Assembly (NCBI GenBank): GCA_019242065.1
Contig: JAFAWJ010000260.1
Location: 1-8,392, forward strand
Reading direction: 5' to 3'
DNA length: 8,392 nucleotides
Source: Chloroflexota bacterium
Lineage (GTDB): Bacteria > Chloroflexota > UBA6077 > CF-72
Below the pieces are notes generated by a model, which searched no databases, was not told the DNA's origin, and saw only the letters and a program-made list of their open reading frames with translations. A program made the position numbers and the translations under genes. Shown here piece by piece: positions 1-5,808 of this stretch (its first letter is position 1; each line of letters starts with the position of its first letter).

Positions 1-1
1 C

Positions 2-883
2 TCCTCGGTGCCAGGCTTCTTCGGCGGCGGGGGCGACAAGTACTACGACGACAACGCGTGGGTTGCCCTGGCGCTGATCCAGCACCACCGCATGGGCTTT
101 GACTCATCCCTGCGCCGCGCGGAGCAGCTGTGGAACTTTGCGCGGAAGGGCTGGGACACGGATCGTCAGGCACAGATCCCGGGTGGAGTGTTCTGGGTCC
201 AGCAGCGCACCGGCGCCGGACTGACCAACCACGACCGCGGCACTGGCGCCACCGCCGGCTACGCGGAACTGGGTTTTCTGTTGCACGAGCTGACCGGCGA
301 TGCAAGTTTTGACGGAGATGGAGATCCGGCCGCGCGGCCACCGGCGCTCGGTGCGACCAACATGGTCAACTGGGTTGCGCGCCACGTCGACAGCTCCGGG
401 TCAGGCAGTGGTCCATTCTAGAACGTGGCCCGCCCGGACGGGTATATCGATCGCAACCTGTGGAGCTACAACCAGGGAGTAATGATCGGCGCGCGCGTCC
501 TCCAGTTCCGACTCACCGGCGACACCGCGTTTCTTGCCCTGGCCGAAAACATTGCGCGCCAGACACTGGCCAGCTTCGGCGATTTCACCAATCATCCGCC
601 TTCGTTCAACGCTATGTGTTTTCAGAACATGCTGATGCTGTGTGCCGAGTCGCGCGACACGGATTTGACCGCGGCGCTGCGATTTGCCATGCAGCGCTAC
701 GCCGACTGGTCGTGGGATCCGGCCACCGGCGCGCGCGACTCAGCCACCAATCTGTTCTATTTCAATGACGCGGGGCAGCCTGCCCGAGGCCGCCAACCGG
801 CGCGTCTGCAGGACCAGGGCGCCATGCTGCAGCTGTACGCCCTGCTGGGGTGGAGTCCGGCCGACTACCGCAAACTGACCTGA
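2..883 (+). pseudogene. GH76-like alpha-1,6-mannanase, 5'-partial, interrupted by in-frame TAG
   Basis: The reading frame enters from the left edge and continues to TGA at 881-883, giving about 292 visible residues. GH76 catalytic domains are usually about 350-380 residues, so the first part lies outside the window. Visible GH76 hallmarks are a Tyr-Tyr-Asp-Asp-Asn-Ala-Trp segment (41-61), whose Asp pair resembles the adjacent-aspartate active site of this family; a Gly-Gly-Val-Phe-Trp segment near 181-195; and Trp-Ser-Tyr-Asn-Gln-Gly (461-478), the family's (T/S)YNQG motif. Alternating helical repeats fit an (alpha/alpha)6 barrel. Known members cleave alpha-1,6-mannan backbones and are usually exported. 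A TAG at 419-421 breaks the frame, yet homology continues in the same frame on both sides. The residue there is normally an aromatic in a Gly-x-Tyr/Phe-(Tyr)-Asp-like stretch, so TAC or TAT to TAG is the simplest explanation. No ribosome binding site precedes the GTG at 425, so a separate downstream gene is unlikely. It is either a pseudogene or a sequence error. Confidence 0.75.
419..421 (+). other. In-frame amber codon splitting the GH76 reading frame
   Basis: The codons read TTC-TAG-AAC-GTG. The frame upstream (from position 2) and downstream (to 883) is the same, so this is a nonsense substitution rather than a frameshift. TAG also ends the membrane-protein gene at 5419-5421 on the minus strand, so TAG appears to act as an ordinary stop in this genome. 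That argues against reassignment. Confidence 0.85.
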
Positions 884-923
884 CTTCCGACTTCCGAGTT
901 CCGACTCCTGAGTTCTGAGTTCT
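882..923. repeat. Heptanucleotide tandem repeat, six copies
   Basis: Six consecutive 7-mers are read directly: GACTTCC, GACTTCC, GAGTTCC, GACTCCT, GAGTTCT, GAGTTCT, with consensus GA(C/G)TYCY. The array begins inside the TGA stop of the GH76 gene and fills most of the 45-bp gap to the convergent PAS gene, whose stop is at 929-931. It is less GC-rich than its surroundings. No clear hairpin with a T-run is visible, so I do not call it a terminator. Short heptameric arrays (STRRs) are known in cyanobacteria. Whether this one belongs to a genome-wide family cannot be seen here. Confidence 0.85.
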
Positions 924-928
924 GCCAG

Positions 929-1240
929 TTACCAGACGTAGAGCCGCAGCACCTCGCCCGAATGGCACAGCGTTCGCACCCGCGGCGTGACGGTCAGGCC
1001 CGCGAGCAGCTCGTCGACGGCTTTGCCGACCAGCGCTGCCTCGCGTGCGCCGAGCGCCATGGCCGCCGCCGGGTTGGCGCGCAAGACGATGCCCGCCTCC
1101 GAAGTCACCAGCACGGGCGCCGGCAGCAGCCCGACCAGCGCGCCGACCTCCGCCTCGACCATCGCGAGCAACTGATCGCGGCCGTCATCAGCTGAGGCCA
1201 CCACGCGCAATCGGCGAACGGGCCGGTGCACGCCGTCCAC
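929..1240 (-). CDS. Stand-alone PAS-domain protein, small
   Basis: This encodes 103 residues from GTG at 1240 to TAA at 929-931. Residues about 28-100 read as a PAS domain: a helix (Leu-Leu-Ala-Met-Val-Glu-Ala-Glu), then Leu-Leu-Pro-Ala-Pro-Val-Leu-Val, then Gly-Ile-Val-Leu-Arg-Ala-Asn-Pro-Ala-Ala-Ala. This is the typical PAS pattern of a beta-hairpin followed by Asn-x-Ala. PAS domains bind small ligands or cofactors, or mediate dimerisation, in the cytoplasm. There is no signal peptide, TM helix, kinase, cyclase or DNA-binding region, so any output must come from a partner. Only 67 bp separate it from the upstream DUF4178-like gene on the same strand, which suggests co-transcription. No strong Shine-Dalgarno precedes the GTG. 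An internal ATG (residue 27) would still retain the PAS core. It could also be a fragment of a decayed sensor kinase. Confidence 0.6.
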   Translation of the reverse strand: MDGVHRPVRRLRVVASADDGRDQLLAMVEAEVGALVGLLPAPVLVTSEAGIVLRANPAAAMALGAREAALVGKAVDELLAGLTVTPRVRTLCHSGEVLRLYVW

Positions 1241-1307
1241 GGTAAGCCGCCCAGGAGTTGGAAGTGGGTTAACGGACCCCGCGCGATGTGTTAGCAGTCG
1301 CCTGCTC

Positions 1308-2339
1308 TCAGGCGCGCTGGTTGCTGGCGGGCCACACGTCCAGGTCGTTGGCGCGGATCAGTGATCCGCCGTAGCTGCGCGTACTCTGGTCTGGCCAGTG
1401 CTCAACCAGCGCAAAGCGGCTGCCCTCGCGGTAGCGTTGGTAGGCCACCAGCACGCCCTCGGCCGTGCGCCCGCCCCCGCCGCTCACGTCGGCGACCGCG
1501 GTGCCCGAGGCCACCAGCGGCAACGAGCTAGTCCCATCAGCGGTCTCGTCCAACATGGCGATCTCCATCGCCCCCGGCCCGACATACAACCACGACACCC
1601 CGGCCCCAGGCCCAGTCGGCACCAGCCGCGCCAGCTTCCAGCGCTGACCCTCGGCAAAGTACGCGGCGATATTTTCCACCACGTAGTTCACCGCCTCGCG
1701 ACTGACCGCGTCGCCCACGCTGATCTGCTCCAATCCGCCGCTCAGCCCGGGCGGTGCGTCACTGGTCAGCAGCAGACTCGGGTCCACCCCCGGCGCGACG
1801 CGCCCGCTCACCAGCAGGTCCTCGCGCTGGTCAACCGCCTGGCGCAGCTCGCGCAGTGCGGCCTGGCTGTGCTGCGGATCGTCGCGCAGCCGGCGGACGC
1901 GCTGCCGGACGAGATCGTCGTAGCGCCGCAACGTCTCGATGCCGCTGTCGTCCAACTGAACAAGCTCCTGCCACGCGGCACTGCCGTGTGTCGCGTCTTG
2001 CAGCTCGTCGGCCAGCGTGCGCAGCTCGCGATCCGGCAGCGCCGGGTCGTCGGCCAGGCCGCGCAGCGCGGTGGCCGTTTGCGCCCGAAAGACGCGATCG
2101 GCGTCCAGGATGCGCTGCTTGCGCTGAAAAGCGACTTCGGCGCGCTGCTCGTCGGGCTGGCGGCTCAGGATGTACCAGCCGGCGCCCGCCAGAGGCCCAG
2201 CCAGAATCAGCAGCAACAGCAGGACCAGCACGATGCCCCCGCCCGCCACGCCGCCGACCAGGAGCCAGGCCAGCATCAACACGGTGATGCCGCCAGCACC
2301 CACGAGCAGTCCAGTGCCCAGCGCGCGGCCGCCGCTCAT
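1308..2339 (-). CDS. Two-TM membrane protein with DUF4178-like C-terminal region
   Basis: This encodes 343 residues from ATG at 2339; an in-frame TGA lies one codon upstream, so no longer ATG form exists. The N-terminus has two hydrophobic helices (about 9-29 and 34-56) forming a hairpin. A charged, helical and probably coiled-coil stretch follows (about 62-178), rich in Arg, Gln, Asp and Leu. From about 205 the pattern Ile-Ser-Val-Gly-Asp-Ala-Val...Tyr-Val-Val-Glu...Trp-Lys...Trp-Leu-Tyr-Val resembles DUF4178, a beta-rich family of unknown function. The last 60 residues (about 278-338) look like a further small beta domain ending in an Asp-Leu-Asp-Val-Trp-Pro motif. With the N-terminal hairpin, most of the protein probably faces the cytoplasm. 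It lies between the DUF2207 gene and the PAS gene on one strand, probably in one operon. The molecular function is unknown and the DUF4178 call is from pattern memory. Confidence 0.7.
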   Translation of the reverse strand: MSGGRALGTGLLVGAGGITVLMLAWLLVGGVAGGGIVLVLLLLLILAGPLAGAGWYILSRQPDEQRAEVAFQRKQRILDADRVFRAQTATALRGLADDPALPDRELRTLADELQDATHGSAAWQELVQLDDSGIETLRRYDDLVRQRVRRLRDDPQHSQAALRELRQAVDQREDLLVSGRVAPGVDPSLLLTSDAPPGLSGGLEQISVGDAVSREAVNYVVENIAAYFAEGQRWKLARLVPTGPGAGVSWLYVGPGAMEIAMLDETADGTSSLPLVASGTAVADVSGGGGRTAEGVLVAYQRYREGSRFALVEHWPDQSTRSYGGSLIRANDLDVWPASNQRA

Positions 2340-2342
2340 GCG

Positions 2343-2475
2343 TCAGCTAAACCCATGATGCCTGCCATCGCCACCACGGCCGCCACGGCCGCCTCAGCGG
2401 GAATGCCTCAGCTAAACCCATGACGCCTGCCATCGCCGCCACGGCCGCCTCAGCGGGCATGCCTCAGCTAAACCC
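2343..2475. repeat. Tandem repeat duplicating the stop/start junction (65 + 56 bp + partial)
   Basis: On the minus strand the 12-mer GGGTTTAGCTGA occurs three times, at 2475-2464, 2419-2408 and 2354-2343. The first is the true end of the DUF2207 gene (Gly-Phe-Ser-stop). The units between them are 56 bp and 65 bp and nearly identical. They differ by a few substitutions and by one extra 9-bp block (GGCGGCCGT) in the longer unit. Each 12-mer is followed by (G/C)GCAT, so the join between a stop codon and a following ATG is itself repeated. The start codon of the next gene (2339) lies in the last such join. Confidence 0.85.
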
Positions 2476-4293
2476 GCCGCTACCGCCACCGCCGCCTCCG
2501 CCGCCGCCCCAGCCGCCGCCGCTCCACGGACCACTCCCGCCCCCGCCCGACAGCGCGCCCGCCGCCGCGTTGAGCAGATCCGCCAGCGCATCGCTCCACC
2601 CCTGCGGGCCACCGCCGCCGGGCGCACCCACCGTCGGCGGCACGGGCATGCCACCCCCACCGCCGCCACCGTACTGGCCGCCGCGGCCACCCCCGTACCA
2701 GCCACCCGGCAGAAAGATGATCGGCCCTGGCCCCGCCTGTCCAGCGTAGACAACCGGCGCCGCACTCGGCCGCACCTCCAGTTGGCGCAGGTACGCGCGA
2801 TCGGCACCCAGCGCCACCGCGTACGCGAGATACGCGTCGTCGAGCGTGTGCGTCTCCTGCATCAGATGGCCGCGGAACGCGCGCCAGCGCGCCGCCTCGA
2901 GCGCGCCACGCGCCGTCCGCCGCGGCACCTTGCGCGCCATCCACACCAGCACCAGGCTCACGATCACGATCAGCACGCCCGGCACCGACGCCGCGGGCAC
3001 GATGCTGCTCAGCAGCAGCGGCGCCCCGATCGCCAGCACCGCGCCGATGCCAACGCCAGTCCAGCCCAGCCGCGCAACGCGGCGCCGCTCCAGCATCGGA
3101 TTGGCGATGAACAAGCCCTGGGCGAAGACCGCCTCATACAGCCGCTGCTCGAGCACGGGTACCGCCGAGGCGAAGCGCAGCCGCGACTGCGACAGCAGGA
3201 TCTCGCCTTCGCTCACGCCGCGACCGAACAGCGCCACCAGCAGCACGCGCTCGTAACGCTCGAGCGACGGATCTTCCGTCGATCGATGCAGCACCACGCG
3301 GACTTCTGACCCCACCTCTTGCTTGAGACTCAATACCCCGCGCCGAGCCAGGTCGAACAGGATCGCCACCGCGTCGCGCAAGTCGGCCGCGCCGTCGACC
3401 AGCGTGCCCGCCAGTGGCGCGGCGAGGTCGGATGGAGGCGTCTCCAGCACGGCCGGCACCGGTCCGACCTTGGGCTCACGGACGCGCGAGTACCACAGCA
3501 ACACCAGGCCGACGCTGCCGCCGGCCACAATCGCCACGCTCAGCAGCAGCACCAGGAAGTTGGCAATCGGCGCCACACTCTGGTGCAGCCAGTCCGATTG
3601 GTCGGCCGCGGCCTGCCACGGCGGCGCCGTCACCTGCGGCAGAAGGGCGGCCGGCACCTGTGCGCGCACCTCGGCCCCCGTCGAGGTTGGCAGGCCGCCG
3701 ACGTCGAATTGCAGCGTGCGCGAGTCGACCAGTGTCCCACTGCCAACCTGTTGCGGCAGGCGGTCCATCGGCACCTGGTACAGCGCGGACATGACCGAGG
3801 TGGCCGTCACGTCGCCAGGCAAGTGCAGCGTGACGGTGCTCGCCGCGACCGGACCCGGCCGATCGGCATAGATCGCGTTCCAGTCGAGCTGATCGCCATT
3901 CGGGTAGACGCGCGTGGCGCCGTGGGCGGTGTAGCGCACCACGAACGTGCTCGAGGCATCGGTGATGGGCGCGAAGTTCCAGGTGACGCGCAGCCCGCCC
4001 GGGTCCGTGCTCGTCGTGAACGCCAGCGGCGTGCTGGTGCCATTGCTGTCGACCTGTGACACCGAGATGTCGGTGATGCCCGTCGTGCGATCGTCCGGAA
4101 TGACTCGATAGCCCTGCTGGTACGTCCCGTGGAAGTCGATCGTCTGCGTCTCGGTGACGATCAGCGAGCCGTCCGTCTGCCACGCCAGGTCGACGTCGAA
4201 GCGCTGCCAGTCGACCGAACGGCTGGTCGACTGCGCCGCGGCGGTACCGCTCGCCAGAACAAACAGCAGGATTGCCAGCAGACAGGCTCGCAT
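2464..4293 (-). CDS. DUF2207 family membrane protein with glycine-rich tail
   Basis: This encodes 609 residues from ATG at 4293. An in-frame ATG at 4305 and longer forms exist. I prefer 4293 because it yields a compact signal peptide (Met-Arg-Ala-Cys then Leu/Ile/Val, with Ala-Ala-Ala before the likely cut near residue 20-21); an AGGTGA motif lies about 13 nt upstream but abuts the 4305 ATG. Residues about 25-225 form an extracytoplasmic beta-rich DUF2207 domain. TM1 spans about 243-268, followed by a cytoplasmic segment with the family signature Pro-Ser-Asp-Leu-Ala-Ala-Pro-Leu-Ala (287-295) and Asp-Leu-Ala-Arg-Arg-Gly (314-319). Two further TMs lie at about 412-432 and 434-453. Residues 455-510 are conserved-looking and charged. 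The tail (about 520-609) is Gly-rich and ends Gly-Gly-Phe-Ser. Such tails are usual in DUF2207 proteins. Biochemical function is unknown; a cell-envelope role is inferred. It is the first gene of the minus-strand cluster. Confidence 0.85.
   Translation of the reverse strand: MRACLLAILLFVLASGTAAAQSTSRSVDWQRFDVDLAWQTDGSLIVTETQTIDFHGTYQQGYRVIPDDRTTGITDISVSQVDSNGTSTPLAFTTSTDPGGLRVTWNFAPITDASSTFVVRYTAHGATRVYPNGDQLDWNAIYADRPGPVAASTVTLHLPGDVTATSVMSALYQVPMDRLPQQVGSGTLVDSRTLQFDVGGLPTSTGAEVRAQVPAALLPQVTAPPWQAAADQSDWLHQSVAPIANFLVLLLSVAIVAGGSVGLVLLWYSRVREPKVGPVPAVLETPPSDLAAPLAGTLVDGAADLRDAVAILFDLARRGVLSLKQEVGSEVRVVLHRSTEDPSLERYERVLLVALFGRGVSEGEILLSQSRLRFASAVPVLEQRLYEAVFAQGLFIANPMLERRRVARLGWTGVGIGAVLAIGAPLLLSSIVPAASVPGVLIVIVSLVLVWMARKVPRRTARGALEAARWRAFRGHLMQETHTLDDAYLAYAVALGADRAYLRQLEVRPSAAPVVYAGQAGPGPIIFLPGGWYGGGRGGQYGGGGGGGMPVPPTVGAPGGGGPQGWSDALADLLNAAAGALSGGGGSGPWSGGGWGGGGGGGGGSGGFS
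2467..2541. repeat. Low-complexity GGN-rich tract encoding the poly-Gly tail
   Basis: The 3' end of the DUF2207 gene consists mostly of GGC/GGT/GGG codons on the minus strand (seen as CCGCCG-type runs on the plus strand). It encodes Gly blocks interrupted by Trp, Ser, Pro and Phe. A second Gly-rich block lies at about 2640-2710. Such tracts are prone to slippage and to sequencing error, so the exact residue count is uncertain. Confidence 0.75.
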
Positions 4294-4305
4294 ACCGCAG
4301 ATCAT

Positions 4306-4406
4306 CTCACCTGGGGCGTCATGGCGACCGACTATTTCCGGACCGGGCGCTGCATTACCATGCGCACGCCCATCATGCAGCAGCGGACCAGGAACCCACG
4401 GCACCT
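4306..4406. promoter_or_regulatory. Divergent intergenic region between DUF2207 cluster and anchored protein
   Basis: These 101 bp separate two outward-facing genes and should hold both promoters. I see no convincing -35/-10 pair on either strand and no clear inverted or direct repeat. It contains a possible 16-codon ORF (4360-4410) described separately. The promoter role is inferred from gene orientation only. Confidence 0.35.
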
Positions 4407-4410
4407 GTGA
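4360..4410 (+). CDS. Possible 16-codon upstream ORF overlapping the next start (GTGA)
   Basis: ATG at 4360 opens a short frame encoding a basic peptide (Met-Arg-Thr-Pro-Ile-Met-Gln-Gln-Arg...). It ends with TGA at 4408-4410, overlapping the GTG (4407-4409) chosen for the anchored protein. This geometry would permit translational coupling and could explain why that GTG lacks a well-placed Shine-Dalgarno. The upstream sequence has only a weak purine motif (GGACCGGG). It may be chance; there is no conservation evidence. Confidence 0.2.
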   Translation: MRTPIMQQRTRNPRHL

Positions 4411-4910
4411 CGCCGTGGCGGACGTTTCTGGTGCTGCTGTGGTGCGCCGTCTTCGCGTGCGCCGCCATTTTGATCGGCGAGTACACCGGTTTTCTGGACC
4501 CGTCTACGGTTGGGCGCGTGGTCGCACTGGTACCCCTGGGCTCGGGCCCAGCCGCGAAGCCCGCGTCGCCCACGCCGCCGCCAACCGCTGGAGCGCCGTC
4601 CTCGCCAGGTGCAGCTCTGACGCCAAGCACCACCTGCACGCCCGACCAGCCGATCTTCGTCAACGGCGCGGCGACGCTCAAGGCAGCCCTCGGCGACGCC
4701 ATGGGTGACCCGCTCGAATGCGAACGCGTCACCAGCGCCACGGGCGACACCGAGCAGCGCACGACCACCGGGCTGGTCTACTACCGTTCCATCACCAACG
4801 CGGTCGCCTTCACCAACGGCTTTGATCACTGGGCGCTGGCCCGTACCGGCGTCGTCCACTGGACCGGCGACCAGGTCGACCCGCCCGCCTCGGCCGATCA
4901 CGTCGGCTGA
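4407..4910 (+). CDS. Signal-anchored protein with Chloroflexota-type C-terminal domain
   Basis: This encodes 167 residues from GTG at 4407. I chose this start because the frame further upstream overlaps the divergent gene and encodes a His/Arg-rich stretch unlike a real N-terminus, whereas from here a TM helix begins at once (about 5-26). A Pro/Ala/Ser/Thr-rich linker (about 45-76) follows. The extracytoplasmic domain (about 79-160) has Phe-Val-Asn-Gly-Ala-Ala-Thr-Leu, a Cys pair (77 and 105) that could form a disulfide, and the motif Gly-Asp-Thr-Glu-Gln-Arg-Thr-Thr-Thr-Gly-Leu-Val-Tyr-Tyr-Arg, then Phe-Thr-Asn-Gly...His-Trp-Ala-Leu...Trp-Thr-Gly-Asp. I recall this motif at the C-terminus of many uncharacterised Chloroflexota surface proteins. 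Function is unknown; its position outside the membrane suggests binding or a structural role. An AGGA at 4390-4393 is about 13 nt from the GTG, which is weak. Confidence 0.7.
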   Translation: MTPWRTFLVLLWCAVFACAAILIGEYTGFLDPSTVGRVVALVPLGSGPAAKPASPTPPPTAGAPSSPGAALTPSTTCTPDQPIFVNGAATLKAALGDAMGDPLECERVTSATGDTEQRTTTGLVYYRSITNAVAFTNGFDHWALARTGVVHWTGDQVDPPASADHVG

Positions 4911-5036
4911 ACCGTCACTGCAAAAGCGACGCCGCCAAAGCGTCTCACGGGACCGTCTCTACAGAACCGTCACGCCCGCGGATCTTCATGTCCCGTTCAT
5001 CTCCTCAGCCGATGATCAACACTCCAGGAGGTATGC
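4911..5036. promoter_or_regulatory. Intergenic region with 10-bp direct repeat
   Basis: This gap holds the second copy of an exact 10-bp direct repeat, GAACCGTCAC (4909-4918, overlapping the upstream stop, and 4964-4973), 55 bp apart start to start. A partial copy (GACCGTC) lies at 4951-4957. No hairpin followed by a T-run is seen. It probably contains the 135-aa gene's promoter or leader. The repeat could be an operator, but 10 bp may be chance. Confidence 0.3.
5026..5032 (+). promoter_or_regulatory. Strong Shine-Dalgarno of the 135-aa gene
   Basis: AGGAGGT is a near-perfect anti-16S match. Its core GGAGG ends 5 nt before ATG at 5037, which decides the start; the ATG at 5033 abuts the motif and is out of frame. 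It is the strongest ribosome binding site in the window, where most other starts have weak ones. Confidence 0.85.
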
Positions 5037-5444
5037 ATGCTCGAGCTCACAGGAGCGATGCGTACGGAGCTTCAGCGGCTGGCCGAACATCTCAAAAACT
5101 CGAACGTCGCATTGCGACTCACCCGCGATCACGCGGGCAGGCTCCACCTCGTCCCGGATACCGCCGAACCCGGTGACATCGTGCTGCTCCAGCCCGACAG
5201 TCTGCCCGCACTCATCGCGACACCCCAGGTCGCCACCGACGCCGAAGGCGGCATCCTGCACTTCCACGCGCTGGCCGACGAGCGCTACGACGGTGCGGCC
5301 CTGGTCCTGCTCCGCCCGCGCAGCGGCACGCCGCGCCCCACCTGGTCGCTCCCCCAGACCGCCAAAGCGCCGGCCCGCGACTTCCGCGCCGTTTTTCGCC
5401 GCGCGCCCGCGCCAGCCTCTACAACGCAGAGTGCGAGCCTGTGA
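5037..5444 (+). CDS. Small cytoplasmic protein, possible Cys-free HesB/IscA-like fold
   Basis: This encodes 135 residues from ATG at 5037, backed by a strong AGGAGGT site. It has no signal peptide or TM helix. The first 85 residues follow a pattern that reminds me of the HesB/IscA fold: Met-Leu-Glu-Leu-Thr, an N-terminal helix, Val-Ala-Leu-Arg-Leu-Thr, a Gly-Asp-Ile-Val-Leu-Leu strand, a Leu-Pro-Ala-Leu-Ile segment, then Thr-Asp-Ala-Glu-Gly-Gly-Ile-Leu-His-Phe. There is no Cys anywhere, so it could not carry iron-sulfur clusters as IscA does. The last 45 residues are Pro/Arg/Ala-rich and probably disordered. The strong ribosome binding site suggests abundant translation. Its 3' end overlaps the convergent membrane-protein gene by 26 bp. 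I do not recognise it with confidence; the fold suggestion is tentative. Confidence 0.7.
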   Translation: MLELTGAMRTELQRLAEHLKNSNVALRLTRDHAGRLHLVPDTAEPGDIVLLQPDSLPALIATPQVATDAEGGILHFHALADERYDGAALVLLRPRSGTPRPTWSLPQTAKAPARDFRAVFRRAPAPASTTQSASL

Positions 5445-5808
5445 TCGACCACACCGTGGCCCAGATGGCCACGATCAGCAACGCCGTCAGCGAGGCTTCA
5501 AGAATGGCGCCCGTGGCGGCTGTCGTCGCGACGAACACGTCCGCCGCCACGCCGATCGCCAGCGCGCCAGTCGCCAGCGAGCGCCAGAGCTGGCTCTGGC
5601 GAAAGGCCGCGAGCAGCAACAGCAGGACGCTCAGCCCGACGAGCCCGAGGCTCGCGTCGTACACCAGCTGGACGTCCTGGGGCAAGGGCGCCTGCAGACC
5701 GTGCACCAGGGTGAGCATCTGAAACACGAGCAGCGCCATAACCGCCGGCAGCCACACCACTTCGTTGTCGCGGCGCTCGGGTCGCCTCTCCGCCGAGTCA
5801 TTCCCCAT
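5419..5808 (-). CDS. Four-TM integral membrane protein of unknown function
   Basis: This encodes 129 residues from ATG at 5808 to TAG at 5421-5419. A polar, charged N-terminus (about 1-16; Glu-Arg-Arg-Pro-Glu-Arg-Arg-Asp) precedes four predicted helices at about 17-37, 50-69, 77-98 and 103-122, with short loops. The basic N-terminus suggests both ends are cytoplasmic. The open frame continues upstream across the response regulator gene, but that part is antisense to real coding sequence and lacks membrane character, so I start at 5808. No Shine-Dalgarno is evident. It is divergent from the two-component operon with only 45 bp between starts, so it is a candidate target of that regulator. No family is recognised. 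Confidence 0.7.
   Translation of the reverse strand: MGNDSAERRPERRDNEVVWLPAVMALLVFQMLTLVHGLQAPLPQDVQLVYDASLGLVGLSVLLLLLAAFRQSQLWRSLATGALAIGVAADVFVATTAATGAILEASLTALLIVAIWATVWSITGSHSAL

Noticed and set aside
419..421. Pyrrolysine or reassigned TAG
   Set aside because: TAG serves as the natural stop of the gene ending at 5419, and no pyrrolysine genes are seen. A point mutation or error is simpler.
425..883. Independent gene starting at GTG 425
   Set aside because: It has no ribosome binding site, and its sequence is the direct continuation of the GH76 domain in the same frame as 2-418.
882..923. CRISPR array or intrinsic terminator
   Set aside because: Units are 7 bp without spacers, and there is no hairpin plus T-run.
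1398..2423. 341-codon plus-strand open frame opposite the DUF4178-like gene
   Set aside because: It is entirely antisense to a gene with clear TM helices. Its product is Gln/His/Arg/Ala-rich with no domain, which is typical of the opposite strand of GC-rich coding DNA.
2347..2460. 37-codon minus-strand ORF inside the junction repeat with a Trp/Arg/Pro-rich end resembling a cationic peptide
   Set aside because: The repeat units are not multiples of 3, so the Trp/Arg run is simply the second unit read in a shifted frame. No ribosome binding site is seen.
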